Part shown: positions 36,106 through 46,458 of the stretch, piece by piece
Layout of the letters: the number at the start of each line of letters is the position of its first letter
Numbering within the stretch: the stretch's first letter is position 1
Source: Alphaproteobacteria bacterium
GTDB lineage: Bacteria; Pseudomonadota; Alphaproteobacteria; Micavibrionales; Micavibrionaceae
Assembly: GCA_016794145.1 (NCBI GenBank)
Contig: JAEUKP010000006.1
Location: forward strand, 62,001-126,000
Length of the DNA stretch: 64,000 bases
Direction of reading: 5' to 3'
Notes under the pieces: model-generated
What the model saw: the letters and a program-made list of their open reading frames with translations, nothing else
What the model was told of the DNA's origin: nothing
Database searches by the model: none
Position numbers and translations under genes: made by a program

Positions 36106-38481
36106 ATGACCATCAATAAAGTTGCCGTGATTGGTTCGGGCGTTATGGGGGCGGGGATCGCTGCACAGGTGGCCAATGCTGGCGTTCCGGTTGTCTTGTT
36201 GGATATTAAATTGCCGGACAAAGATCTGGCCAAATCGGCTGTGGAACGGTTGTTGAAAACCGATCCGGCTCCATTCATGCATCCGCGCAATGCGACGCTG
36301 ATTACCACAGGCAATCTGGAGGATGATTTAAATCTCTTGGCCGATGTTGATTGGATTATCGAAGTGGTTCTGGAAGATCTGGCGGTCAAGCATGCAACCT
36401 ATACCAAGCTCAATGCAGTTCGTAAGAAAGGATCGATTATTTCTTCGAACACGTCCACCATTCCGTTGCACACTCTGGCCGAGCCATTTGACGCAGAGTT
36501 TGCGAGCGATTTTCTCATTACCCATTTCTTTAACCCACCACGTTATATGAAATTGTTGGAACTGGTGACCTCTGACACAACGCGTCCGGATATTATTGCG
36601 GACGTGACCGAGTTTTGTGATGTGAAATTGGGGAAAGGTGTTGTCAAATGTCATGATACTCCCGGGTTTATCGCCAACCGCTTGGGTGTGTTCTGGATGC
36701 AGGCAGGGGTGAATGCCGCTGTGGAGCAAGGCGTATCGATCGAGATTGCGGACGCCGTGATGTCGAAACCCGTCGGGATTCCCAAAACAGGTATTTTTGG
36801 TTTGATCGATTTGGTCGGTGTGGATTTGATGCCGAAACTCGCCACCTCGATGCTGTCCACTTTGCCGGCCGCAGATGAATATCGCGCCCTGTATCAGGAT
36901 TTTCCCTTTATCCATGGCATGATTTCTGCTGGATACACAGGGCGCAAAGGGAAGGGCGGATTTTACCGTCTGGATGAGAAAAAGAAAAAACAGGCGCTGC
37001 AGATGGATGCGGCCAGCTTTGCCGAAGCGCAATATAAACCTGCAGCGAAAGATATCTCTCTGCCATCTATCGCGGCAGGAAAGCAGGGGTTAAAGGCAGT
37101 GATCACGGCACCGGATGCGGGGGGGCGTTATGCGTATGACGTGTTGATGCGCACCTTGGCGTATGCGGCATCCTTGGTGCCGGAAATCGCCGATACAGTG
37201 GCCGATGTCGATGAAGCCATGCGTCTGGGGTATAACTGGAAACGTGGCCCGTTCGAAATGATTGACGAATTGGGGGCCGCATGGTTTGCGGCCGAATTGA
37301 CCAAGCTGGGTCGGCCCGTACCAAAACTGGTCACGCTGGTGGGCGATGGATCTTTTTACAAAGTGGATAACGGGACGCCGTATTATTTCGGAACAGATGG
37401 CGCGTATCATGCCATCACCCGACCCGAAGGTGTTTTGCTCTTAAAAGATATCAAACTGAAATCGAAACCTGTGTTCAAAACACCCTCGGCGGCGTTGTGG
37501 GATATCGGGGATAAGGTTCTGTGTCTGGAATTCACTGGCAAGATGAATGCGCTGGATGATCAGGTCTTTGCGGCGATTGATCAGGCGGTCAAAATCACGG
37601 GCCCTGATAAAGCCTTCACGGCGTTGGTTGTGTACAACGAAGGATCGGTTTTCTCGGCGGGGGCAAATCTTGGTTTGGCTCTGTTCGCGGCGAATATCGC
37701 TCTGTGGCCGCAGATCGAAGAACTGGTCGCAGGCGGGCAACGGGCTTATAAATCCTTGAAATTCGCACCATTTCCGGTCGTGTCGGCCCCGAGTGGTCTG
37801 GCTTTGGGCGGCGGGTGCGAAATCCTTCTCCATTCCGATCATGTTCAGGCCGATGCAGAAACCTATTGCGGTCTGGTCGAGGTGGGTGTCGGTTTTATTC
37901 CGGGATGGGGCGGGTGCAAGGAAATGCTTCTGCGCTATCAGGCGGCGGAAGCCGCGATGGTGCAGGCGGCCAATGAGGGCAAACCGTTATGGTTCTCTCC
38001 TGCCAATACTCCGATGGGGGCGACGCGTCAGGCGTTCGAGACAATCGGAACCGCAAAGGTGGCCAAATCGGCAGCGGATGCCAAAGATATCGGGTATTTG
38101 CGGCCTCAGGATGGGATCACCATGAATCGCAACCGGTTGTTATATGACGCCAAAGCCAAAGCCTTGGCGTTGGCACAAAACTATACCCCTCCTGTGCCGC
38201 GCGATGATATCCGTTTGGCGGGGCCGTCCGGACGTGTGGTGTTAGAGATGGCGGTCGACGATCTTCGTGCATCCGGCAAAGCGTCCCCTTATGACGTGGT
38301 GGTGTGCGGATCTTTGGCCAAGGTGTTATCCGGTGGCGATAAAGCGGATTGGACGGTGCCCTTAACCGAAGATGATCTGTTGCGATTGGAACGCGACGAA
38401 TTTATGACATTGGCGCGTAACCCCGAAACCCTTGCCCGCATCGAACATATGCTCGATACCGGCAAACCGCTCAGGAATTAA
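36106..38481 (+). CDS. 3-hydroxyacyl-CoA dehydrogenase / enoyl-CoA hydratase fusion (FadN-like)
   Basis: 791 aa. The order is dehydrogenase first (VAVIGSGVMGAGIAAQVANAG; HFFNPPRYMKLLELV; DTPGFIANRLGVF) and hydratase second (EFTGKMNALDD; SAGANLGLAL; GLALGGGCEILLHSDH). This is the FadN (YusL) arrangement, the reverse of E. coli FadB. It provides the hydration and oxidation steps before the thiolase encoded just upstream. The frame is open from 35941 inside fadA; the ATG at 36106 has AAGGA directly before it and begins with the NAD fold. High GC, same style as fadA. Confidence 0.92.
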   Translation: MTINKVAVIGSGVMGAGIAAQVANAGVPVVLLDIKLPDKDLAKSAVERLLKTDPAPFMHPRNATLITTGNLEDDLNLLADVDWIIEVVLEDLAVKHATYTKLNAVRKKGSIISSNTSTIPLHTLAEPFDAEFASDFLITHFFNPPRYMKLLELVTSDTTRPDIIADVTEFCDVKLGKGVVKCHDTPGFIANRLGVFWMQAGVNAAVEQGVSIEIADAVMSKPVGIPKTGIFGLIDLVGVDLMPKLATSMLSTLPAADEYRALYQDFPFIHGMISAGYTGRKGKGGFYRLDEKKKKQALQMDAASFAEAQYKPAAKDISLPSIAAGKQGLKAVITAPDAGGRYAYDVLMRTLAYAASLVPEIADTVADVDEAMRLGYNWKRGPFEMIDELGAAWFAAELTKLGRPVPKLVTLVGDGSFYKVDNGTPYYFGTDGAYHAITRPEGVLLLKDIKLKSKPVFKTPSAALWDIGDKVLCLEFTGKMNALDDQVFAAIDQAVKITGPDKAFTALVVYNEGSVFSAGANLGLALFAANIALWPQIEELVAGGQRAYKSLKFAPFPVVSAPSGLALGGGCEILLHSDHVQADAETYCGLVEVGVGFIPGWGGCKEMLLRYQAAEAAMVQAANEGKPLWFSPANTPMGATRQAFETIGTAKVAKSAADAKDIGYLRPQDGITMNRNRLLYDAKAKALALAQNYTPPVPRDDIRLAGPSGRVVLEMAVDDLRASGKASPYDVVVCGSLAKVLSGGDKADWTVPLTEDDLLRLERDEFMTLARNPETLARIEHMLDTGKPLRN

Positions 38482-38483
38482 TC

Positions 38484-39002
38484 ATGATTATCAGGCCATA
38501 TAAGAACATCGTTCCGGAAATTGATTCCTCGGCCTTTATCGCTGAAAACGCGGCTGTGATCGGCGATGTGACGATCGGTGCGGGGACGGGTATCTGGTAC
38601 GGATGCACGTTGCGCGGGGACGTGAATGATATTAAAATCGGCAAACGCACGAATATTCAGGATGGCACAGTGATTCACACGTCGCTGGGGGTGCAGGGTA
38701 CCTATATTGGCGATGATGTGACCGTGGGGCATATGGCGTTGTTGCATGCGTGTACGATTGGCAACAAAGCGTTTATCGGGATGCAATCCCTGATTATGGA
38801 CGAGGTGGTGGTGGAAGACGAAGCCATGGTGGCCGCCGGATCCATGGTGACTCCCCGCAAGCGGATTCCGCGCCATCAATTATGGGGAGGTCGCCCCGCC
38901 CGCTATATGCGCGATATGACACCGGAAGAGATTGAATATCTGCAAATTTCTGCCGATCGTTATGCGGCCTTGGCACAGGAATACAAAACAGGCGGGATTT
39001 AG
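38484..39002 (+). CDS. Gamma-carbonic anhydrase family protein
   Basis: 172-aa left-handed beta-helix hexapeptide protein. AAVIGDVTIGAGTGIWYGCTLRGDVNDIKIG starts the helix. His65, His83 and His88 (TVIHTS, TVGHMALLHAC) are in the metal-ligand positions of the YrdA/CaiE group. Actual carbonic anhydrase activity is uncertain for this group. It starts 2 bases after the FadN-like stop, so it belongs to the same operon. Confidence 0.9.
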   Translation: MIIRPYKNIVPEIDSSAFIAENAAVIGDVTIGAGTGIWYGCTLRGDVNDIKIGKRTNIQDGTVIHTSLGVQGTYIGDDVTVGHMALLHACTIGNKAFIGMQSLIMDEVVVEDEAMVAAGSMVTPRKRIPRHQLWGGRPARYMRDMTPEEIEYLQISADRYAALAQEYKTGGI

Positions 39003-39015
39003 CTATCTGAATTTC

Positions 39016-39044
39016 TTGATTTTTGGGGGATAAATATATAATAT
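39016..39044 (+). promoter_or_regulatory. Promoter of the solute-binding protein gene
   Basis: TTGATT (39016-39021), 17-base spacer, TAATAT (39039-39044). The ATG at 39097 follows with AAGGA 7 bases before it. Confidence 0.55.
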
Positions 39045-39096
39045 GTCATGTGTTATTTTGAGTTGTGGTTGTTTTTAAAACGGTAAGGACAGACCG

Positions 39097-39963
39097 ATGG
39101 ATAAACGTACTTTTCTTCGAGGTGTGGGAACAGCAGTTATTGCGGCCTCTGTTGCTAAATTGAGCACGCTTGAAAGCCATAATGAAGGGGCAGCACCGGC
39201 AGAAGAGACAGCATTTGAACGTGTCATTCGTACCAATACCCTACGCTGCGGCTATGGCATCTGGCGCCCTGGCATGAATAAGGATCCCATCACGGGAAGG
39301 TTGAATGGCATTTTTTACGATTACGTGGAGGCAATCGGGAAGCACACGGGTTTAAAGATTGAATGGACGGAAGAGGTGGGCTGGGGCGATTTTCCAACAG
39401 CTCTCAACACGGGCCGCATTGATGCCATGTGTTTCGGGGCATGGCCCAAGGCAACAACTGCAAAAGAAGTGCTGTTTACGGAGCCAACCTATTATCTGCC
39501 TATCAATGCATATGTCAGTGTGGGGGATACCCGCTTCGATTATCATATTGAAAAAGTCAATTCGCCAGACATTGTCATTTCAACGATGGATTCAGAATTA
39601 TCGTCACAACTTGCCAGTGCGCGCTTTTCTGAAGCACGGACTTTATCTGTTCCCCAGTTAAGTGATGCGAGTGTTTTGCTATTAAATGTGGCAAATGGAA
39701 AAGCGGATATAACCTTTACCGATGCGTGGACGGCTGCCGAATTTATGGCCAAAAATCCAGATAAAATTCAGCCCGTAAAACTTCATAAGCCATTACGTTT
39801 ATATGGTCATACCATTCCTGTAGCGATGGGGGAAGATGACTTGGTCAATCTTCTGAATATAGCGACAGAAGAAATCATAACATCAGGTGAGTTTGACGAA
39901 ATCCTGCATAAATATGCATCCATACCGGGTGTCTTATTGATGGAAGAAAGAGACTATATATAG
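39097..39963 (+). CDS. Extracellular solute-binding protein, family 3
   Basis: 288 aa. The N-terminus MDKRTFLRGVGTAVIAASVA is a signal peptide with a Tat-like basic motif (KRTFLRG). The mature part has the amino-acid/polar-solute binding fold: LRCGYGIWRPG, GRLNGIFYDYVEAIGKHTGLKIEW, and a WGDFPTALNTGRIDAM segment. No permease or ATPase gene is nearby, so it is an orphan binding protein or belongs to a distant transporter. The ligand is unknown. Confidence 0.8.
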   Translation: MDKRTFLRGVGTAVIAASVAKLSTLESHNEGAAPAEETAFERVIRTNTLRCGYGIWRPGMNKDPITGRLNGIFYDYVEAIGKHTGLKIEWTEEVGWGDFPTALNTGRIDAMCFGAWPKATTAKEVLFTEPTYYLPINAYVSVGDTRFDYHIEKVNSPDIVISTMDSELSSQLASARFSEARTLSVPQLSDASVLLLNVANGKADITFTDAWTAAEFMAKNPDKIQPVKLHKPLRLYGHTIPVAMGEDDLVNLLNIATEEIITSGEFDEILHKYASIPGVLLMEERDYI

Positions 39964-40050
39964 CTCTATCTAAATATAGCTCCATCTAAAATAAGAATAT
40001 ACCGATCTTACGTGCGGGGCACTTTGGCCGAGATGGGGGCTCTCCATACG

Positions 40051-40524
40051 CTATTTGACAATAAGACTGAGGTGCTTGCCGCCATCATTCCGGGAACCAG
40101 TGCGAGGGAAAGACCTATTGGCTCTTTCTTCGGCGGGACCTGGATTTTGGGAAAGTTCAAGAAGATAATCAAGAACAGCTTTTTGTTTTGTTCTTGTTGT
40201 ATCGGCGGGGGGATTTGAAATAAGAACGCTAAGGGTTTCTACCACTGTTAACTGACAGTTATTCTTGATAAAGATGTCTGCCCCCAAAACCTCTATTAAA
40301 TAGCGGACGATGTGAATATGTCCGGCTTGTGCCGCAGTCATAAGCGGAGTTTCGGAATAGGAATCTTTTTCATTAACATTTTCTCTGGTTAGTAAGCGGG
40401 ATAGCTCTTGGAGATCCCCTTTAAAAGCTAAAGTTGTTATAAGATCAATATCAAGATCGCCCAGTTTGGGGGGCGGGTTTGAATTGGAGAAAGCAAGATA
40501 TAACCTGGCCATAATAAGTGGCAT
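40051..40524 (-). CDS. Ankyrin-repeat protein
   Basis: 157 aa, no signal peptide. One and a half ankyrin repeats are clear: ITTLAFKGDLQELSRLLTRENVNEKDSYSETPLMTAAQAGHIHIVRYLIEVLGADIF, with TPLMTAAQAGH as the core. The C-terminus (about 110-157) is charged and low in similarity to anything I recognise. ATG at 40524 or 40512. It is flanked by a short direct repeat region (39975-40000) and a gene remnant. Ankyrin proteins often mediate protein contacts and are enriched in host-associated bacteria. Confidence 0.7.
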   Translation of the reverse strand: MPLIMARLYLAFSNSNPPPKLGDLDIDLITTLAFKGDLQELSRLLTRENVNEKDSYSETPLMTAAQAGHIHIVRYLIEVLGADIFIKNNCQLTVVETLSVLISNPPADTTRTKQKAVLDYLLELSQNPGPAEERANRSFPRTGSRNDGGKHLSLIVK

Positions 40525-40575
40525 ATAAGTTTTTTATTATTATGTCAACATAGTAATAAAGGGCTAAAAAATAGA

Positions 40576-40698
40576 TTATTTCTCGCGGGCGGTCATTTTC
40601 TTTTGCGTCACGTCGTGGAACCCGTAAACACTCTTTTCGCGGCCGATGCCGGATCGTTTCATTTCAATGATGGCTGATTGCAGGGCAATCGCTTTCGA
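40576..40698 (-). pseudogene. Remnant of an unidentified gene (3' end)
   Basis: Forty open codons ending in TAA read SKAIALQSAIIEMKRSGIG then REKSVYGFHDVTQKKMTARE-K, preceded by an in-frame stop. The stretch is GC-richer than its AT-rich surroundings, with coding-like third positions. No start or ribosome-binding site fits. I do not recognise the family. The rest of the gap 40525-40855 holds nothing I can identify. Confidence 0.3.
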
Positions 40699-40855
40699 TC
40701 AACGTGTAGTGGCTTTTTCTGGCTTTTTTGATGCGGTGTTTAACCAGATTTGAACAGGGATTGCAAGGAAAATTAGAAACTCTTAAGCAAGAACGCTGCT
40801 CTTTAAGATGATTTTAACAGAGGATCACTATGATTTAAATTCTTGGAGGTTCCCA

Positions 40856-41614
40856 ATGTCTGACTTTATACATTTTCTAAATGAAAACGGATGGGATATG
40901 AAAAAAGAGTTGCCGGAAAATTTAGAAGATTGGCAACAAGATAGGTGGCGAGAAATTGACCACAATATGGCACCCCAAACAAAAATAAAATCATACCCAC
41001 AATTTGTTACAGATTTTTTAGATAGTATAAAAAACCTTTCTCCGACAGAAAAAATCCATTTAATTAATCATTTTGTCAACACAAGTATACAGTTCAAAGA
41101 CCAAGAAAGCTGTACCCCTGAAGATACAAAACCCGCAGCAAATATATTTCACGAAGGAGAAGGTGATTGCGATGACTTTGCCTTCGTAAAAGCTGAATTA
41201 CTCCACAAAGCAGGCCTAGAAGATGTGTACACCGTTGCAGCAACAGTAAAATATCATTTTAAAGAAGGGTCCTCTGGAGCAGAACGCCACTCCATTACCG
41301 TTACGCGTAATCCAGATGACGGTCAATTTTATATTTTGGACAATTTAACGGAAGAGCCCTACAAAATTGCAAAAGATGGCTTTGCCTCAGACGCAGACAA
41401 TCTAAAACTTCCAGATAATCAAGCGGACGGGGATGCCTCTATGGAAGTGATTGATGTAACAGCTGTTGCAAAGTTTTCAAATAAAGGCGGAGAGCTTAAA
41501 TCAGACATTTATATCCAAGTACCATTAACGCAAAAAGCCCCAGCATCACAACCTGAACAACAGATTTCCCCGGAGATTCCGCCAGCACAAAAACACGTTT
41601 CTCCATCCCTATAA
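40856..41614 (+). CDS. Transglutaminase-like cysteine protease (BTLCP-like)
   Basis: 252 aa. EGDCDDFAFVKAELLHKAGL holds the GDC[DE]D motif of bacterial transglutaminase-like cysteine proteinases (Cys105); His145 in ERHSITVT and Asp162 in ILDNL complete the triad. No signal peptide or membrane segment, unlike LapG-type members. A Gln/Pro-rich tail ends the protein. The frame is open from 40808, but a perfect GGAGG sits 7 bases before the ATG at 40856. No LapD-like partner is in the window. Confidence 0.75.
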   Translation: MSDFIHFLNENGWDMKKELPENLEDWQQDRWREIDHNMAPQTKIKSYPQFVTDFLDSIKNLSPTEKIHLINHFVNTSIQFKDQESCTPEDTKPAANIFHEGEGDCDDFAFVKAELLHKAGLEDVYTVAATVKYHFKEGSSGAERHSITVTRNPDDGQFYILDNLTEEPYKIAKDGFASDADNLKLPDNQADGDASMEVIDVTAVAKFSNKGGELKSDIYIQVPLTQKAPASQPEQQISPEIPPAQKHVSPSL

Positions 41615-41634
41615 AACAATGATGGATTTATAAT

Positions 41635-41697
41635 CTATACCGATCGACTTTTATCCAATGCGGCTTTGATAAAGGACACAAAACCAAGTATCGGATT
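41635..41697 (-). repeat. Degenerate copy of the 3' end of pyrG (distal copy)
   Basis: Read on the minus strand it encodes FVSFIKAALDKSRSV plus stop, against [15 protein letters not shown] plus stop at the end of pyrG (43589-43651). A 23-base block (TTTTGTGTCCTTTATCAAAG plus CCG) is identical and the rest differs mostly at synonymous sites. There is no complete gene here; the longer open frame through it is out of frame with the antitoxin gene. Confidence 0.85.
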
Positions 41698-42010
41698 ATT
41701 TTTCTTTAGGGGTAAAGGTTGACGGCGCGGAATCGTGGAAGCCAGGGGAGGAAGAGGGGGCAGAAGAGGGGGCAGAAGACGAGTCCTTCTCCTGCCTGTA
41801 ATGCGCTGATAATTCGTCCAAGAATGCCAATCCACGTGACGCAGATCCTCGGGCCGCCCGCAGCCGAAACCGCGACTCCACGTCAAATTCGGCAATCGCC
41901 ATGGTGGCCAATTCTTCCATCAATTTGTTGACACTGATTCCGCGTTGTTCGGCCAATGTTTTCAGGCGATCCGCCTTTCCTTCAGGTATGCGAATTGTCA
42001 ATGTTGCCAT
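41696..42010 (-). CDS. RHH antitoxin partner of the PIN toxin
   Basis: 104 aa. MATLTIRIPEGKADRLKTLAEQRGISVNKLMEELATMAIAEFD is a ribbon-helix-helix DNA-binding domain; the rest (AARGSASRGLAFLDEL...) should wrap the toxin. The Ser/Pro-rich end is extra. The start at 42010 lies inside the end of the toxin gene (13-base overlap), with GGGAGG about 10 bases upstream. The stop overlaps the pyrG-tail repeat by 2 bases. Toxin-first order is less common than antitoxin-first. Confidence 0.8.
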   Translation of the reverse strand: MATLTIRIPEGKADRLKTLAEQRGISVNKLMEELATMAIAEFDVESRFRLRAARGSASRGLAFLDELSAHYRQEKDSSSAPSSAPSSSPGFHDSAPSTFTPKEK

Positions 42011-42447
42011 GATAGTTTTTCCTCCCGCACCAGAGCCAGACATTCACGCGGATGAAGAAACCGGATATGATTCATCATCTGCAAATCTCCCGCCCTGAAA
42101 TCTTTCAGGTTTTGGGTTATAACCACCTCTGCCCCGCCCGATAACGCCAATTCCAATACATGGTTGTCGCCTTCGTCACGGAGGTTCGGTCGCCAGAGGT
42201 AATGGATTTCAACCCACGAACATACGCTTAATACGTCATCCAGAAACATGTTCCGTTTATCCGCATCAAACGGGCATCCATGAAACAAATAGTCCCGCGC
42301 CAATACCGATTCATATTCCGCAAATAACGCATTCCCGATCAGGGGACGCAGCCGTCCGTCAAAAGCCATGCGCAATACCTCGCGGCACGCATTATCGGGA
42401 CTCATCAAGGCTGACACGATAATATTTGTATCCAGTACCACTTTCAT
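41998..42447 (-). CDS. PIN-domain toxin
   Basis: 149-aa nuclease of the COG1569-type PIN family. Acidic residues are in place: Asp6 in VVLDTNIIVSALM, Glu44, and Asp91/Asp94 in RDEGDNHVLELALSGGAEVVITQNLKDF. Such toxins cleave RNA, often tRNA or rRNA; the target here is unknown. It overlaps the antitoxin gene downstream. A 20-base palindromic element lies 30 bases upstream of the ATG. Confidence 0.88.
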   Translation of the reverse strand: MKVVLDTNIIVSALMSPDNACREVLRMAFDGRLRPLIGNALFAEYESVLARDYLFHGCPFDADKRNMFLDDVLSVCSWVEIHYLWRPNLRDEGDNHVLELALSGGAEVVITQNLKDFRAGDLQMMNHIRFLHPRECLALVREEKLSWQH

Positions 42448-42476
42448 TTTTTATGCTACCATATATAAATTCATTT

Positions 42477-42496
42477 TGCAAGCGTATATGCTTGCA
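42477..42496. promoter_or_regulatory. Palindromic operator candidate of the toxin-antitoxin pair
   Basis: TGCAAGC (42477-42483) and GCTTGCA (42490-42496) are perfectly inverted around GTATAT, 30 bases upstream of the toxin ATG. RHH antitoxins usually bind such inverted repeats at their own promoter. Confidence 0.5.
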
Positions 42497-42501
42497 TTTG
42501 T

Positions 42502-42531
42502 TTATACAAGACTGCTTTTGTCCAATTCTTC
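42502..42531 (-). repeat. Short degenerate copy of the 3' end of pyrG (middle copy)
   Basis: On the minus strand it encodes EELDKSSLV plus stop, against GLNKSRLV plus stop in pyrG, with ACAAAAGCAG identical. It lies between the questin-oxidase-like gene and the toxin gene, at the same relative position as the distal copy. Confidence 0.65.
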
Positions 42532-42556
42532 ATTTTTAAAATGGAGGGCTGCGCTG

Positions 42557-43585
42557 TTATCCACCGCATAGCCCGGCTTCATTTCGCCTGTTTTTCTCAA
42601 TGGCAGCGTATAAATATAGCGGATTATCATATGCAGCCGATTCCTGCACGCAGCTATAGGCCAATTTGACACAATGATCGTCATGCGAATTGCGAGATAA
42701 TTTTTTGACAGTTTCTGCATCAATATTTGTGGCATTCGCAGAAAATTCGGTGATACGCGGCGCGCCGATGCTCAGATACGCTGCCATAAACGCCTGATGC
42801 ACATAACGTAACATTTCTGTCTTGTCCGCAACATAGGGCATCATAATCCGTGCAGCGTGGCAACTTGTGAGCATATGAAGCGCTGTGAAATTGTCAGTTG
42901 TAAGATAAATATTAAGTGCTGCCTCTGAAAAATCCCGCAATGATATATACGGTTGTATGGACAAAACTTCTTTTGCATTGCAAAAAACGTTTGGGCTGCT
43001 GATCTGATCCATTCGTTCAAATATGATCCCATTCAGCTCCGGCAGCATGATCTGTCCGTCTTCAAACTTTTTTGAAACAAGGTTTAGCTGACTATGTAAC
43101 GATAATGCGTCCTCTGCAATCTTCGGCAAAGGTCCTTTCATTTCCAGAAAGGAATCCGCCATGTACGCCATCCCCGCCGCAATTTCCTCATCGTTCCCCG
43201 ATAAAACGCCATAAGACAGCCGTAATAAACCATGATAGGCGGCAGATGCATACCCTTTGATCAAAGGAATAAAATATCGAGATATAAATTGATCACGACC
43301 GAGCCGTTTCAAACGGGACAGATAAAATAATCTGAAATCTGTATAGTATCGCCGCGTTCCTAAAAAGCTGTGCCAATTTTCATCCTGCAAATCAATTACG
43401 GAAGTGGGGCTGCATAAAGGAATATCATGCATTTTAAAATATGAGGAAACGAAGGCTTCAATTTCATCGTGACTCGCACCCAATTGATCTAGTGCATATA
43501 ATGCCATCGGCAGATGATTGCTGAGCATCCCGTCATATTCAGGGGATAAATTTTGGAATGAGTTTATTTTCTCAATAACATTCAT
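42557..43585 (-). CDS. Questin-oxidase-like protein
   Basis: 342 aa. SNHLPMALYALDQLGASHDEIEAF at the start and YFIPLIKGYASAAYHGLLRLSYGVLSGNDEEIAAGMAYM in the middle follow the pattern of the questin oxidase family (DUF4243), named after a fungal Baeyer-Villiger enzyme. A histidine near residue 24 and the AYHGLLRLSYG block are conserved family features. The role in bacteria is unknown. It begins 3 bases after the pyrG stop and ends just before a pyrG-tail copy, so it looks like a cassette placed behind pyrG. Confidence 0.75.
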   Translation of the reverse strand: MNVIEKINSFQNLSPEYDGMLSNHLPMALYALDQLGASHDEIEAFVSSYFKMHDIPLCSPTSVIDLQDENWHSFLGTRRYYTDFRLFYLSRLKRLGRDQFISRYFIPLIKGYASAAYHGLLRLSYGVLSGNDEEIAAGMAYMADSFLEMKGPLPKIAEDALSLHSQLNLVSKKFEDGQIMLPELNGIIFERMDQISSPNVFCNAKEVLSIQPYISLRDFSEAALNIYLTTDNFTALHMLTSCHAARIMMPYVADKTEMLRYVHQAFMAAYLSIGAPRITEFSANATNIDAETVKKLSRNSHDDHCVKLAYSCVQESAAYDNPLYLYAAIEKNRRNEAGLCGG

Positions 43586-43588
43586 GCA

Positions 43589-45587
<1,999 letters not shown>

Positions 45588-45619
45588 GAGACTGACTTCT
45601 TTCGTTACTAAAAAATTTT

Positions 45620-46375
45620 CTAACTGTTACCTGCGGCGGCCTTAATAATAGCAAGGAATTGATCCGGTTTTAAACTCGCGCCGCCGACCAATGCTCCATC
45701 CACATCTCTGACCGCCAGAATGTCTTTGGCATTATCGGCCTTGACCGACCCGCCGTACAAAATACGGATTGCGGACGAATTGTCCAGTTTTTCCTGCAAG
45801 AATCTACGAATAACCGCGTGCATATCTTCAATATCGGTCAAAGTTGCTGTTTTTCCGGTTCCAATCGCCCAGACAGGTTCATACGCAATGATCAGATTCC
45901 CGACATTTGCACTCTCTGGGATAGATTCTAATAACTGGGTTGTGACAACCTTGTTTTGAATCCCGGCAACGCGCTCGCTTTCTGTTTCACCCACACAAAT
46001 TATGGTAATAAGGTCGGCGATATGAGCCTTTTTTGCCTTTTCTGCAACCAGAAGACTTGATTCTGCATGATATTGGCGGCGTTCAGAATGCCCGAGAATG
46101 ACATGAGAACATCCCGAATCCTTAAGCATTACAGCCGAAATATCGCCTGTAAACGCTCCGTTATCTTTATGCGAGCAATCCTGAGCGCCAAGAGCAATGC
46201 CTTGCGCCTTTGCCAAGCCAACGATTCCTAAATGAAGGAAAGGCGGACAAACGCAGACATCAACTGATTCTGGAGGATTTCCAAGTGCCTGAGCCAAGGC
46301 CTTGGCATCGGACAGACCGCCATTCATCTTCCAATTTCCGGCAATGAGTTTTTTGGGTAAATTTTTTGTGTTCAT
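45620..46375 (-). CDS. tpiA: Triosephosphate isomerase
   Basis: Interconverts dihydroxyacetone phosphate and glyceraldehyde 3-phosphate. KLIAGNWKMNG at the start, the catalytic His in VILGHSERR, and the catalytic Glu in IAYEPVWAIGTGK. 251 aa, normal. The frame runs on to 46501, overlapping the divergent PpiD-like gene; the ATG at 46375 gives the family N-terminus. First gene of tpiA-secG-pyrG. Confidence 0.95.
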   Translation of the reverse strand: MNTKNLPKKLIAGNWKMNGGLSDAKALAQALGNPPESVDVCVCPPFLHLGIVGLAKAQGIALGAQDCSHKDNGAFTGDISAVMLKDSGCSHVILGHSERRQYHAESSLLVAEKAKKAHIADLITIICVGETESERVAGIQNKVVTTQLLESIPESANVGNLIIAYEPVWAIGTGKTATLTDIEDMHAVIRRFLQEKLDNSSAIRILYGGSVKADNAKDILAVRDVDGALVGGASLKPDQFLAIIKAAAGNS

Positions 46376-46458
46376 AAACCCTTCATACATCATCAAGGCT
46401 TGGCATGGCAACACAGGATGTTTATAGTCTCCCCACAAATTTAAAAATAAGGATGTAA

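Noticed and set aside
41635..41895. 86-aa open frame on the minus strand
   Set aside because: Its end is the pyrG-tail copy, and the rest is out of frame with, and antisense-free shadow of, the RHH antitoxin gene. No ribosome-binding site.
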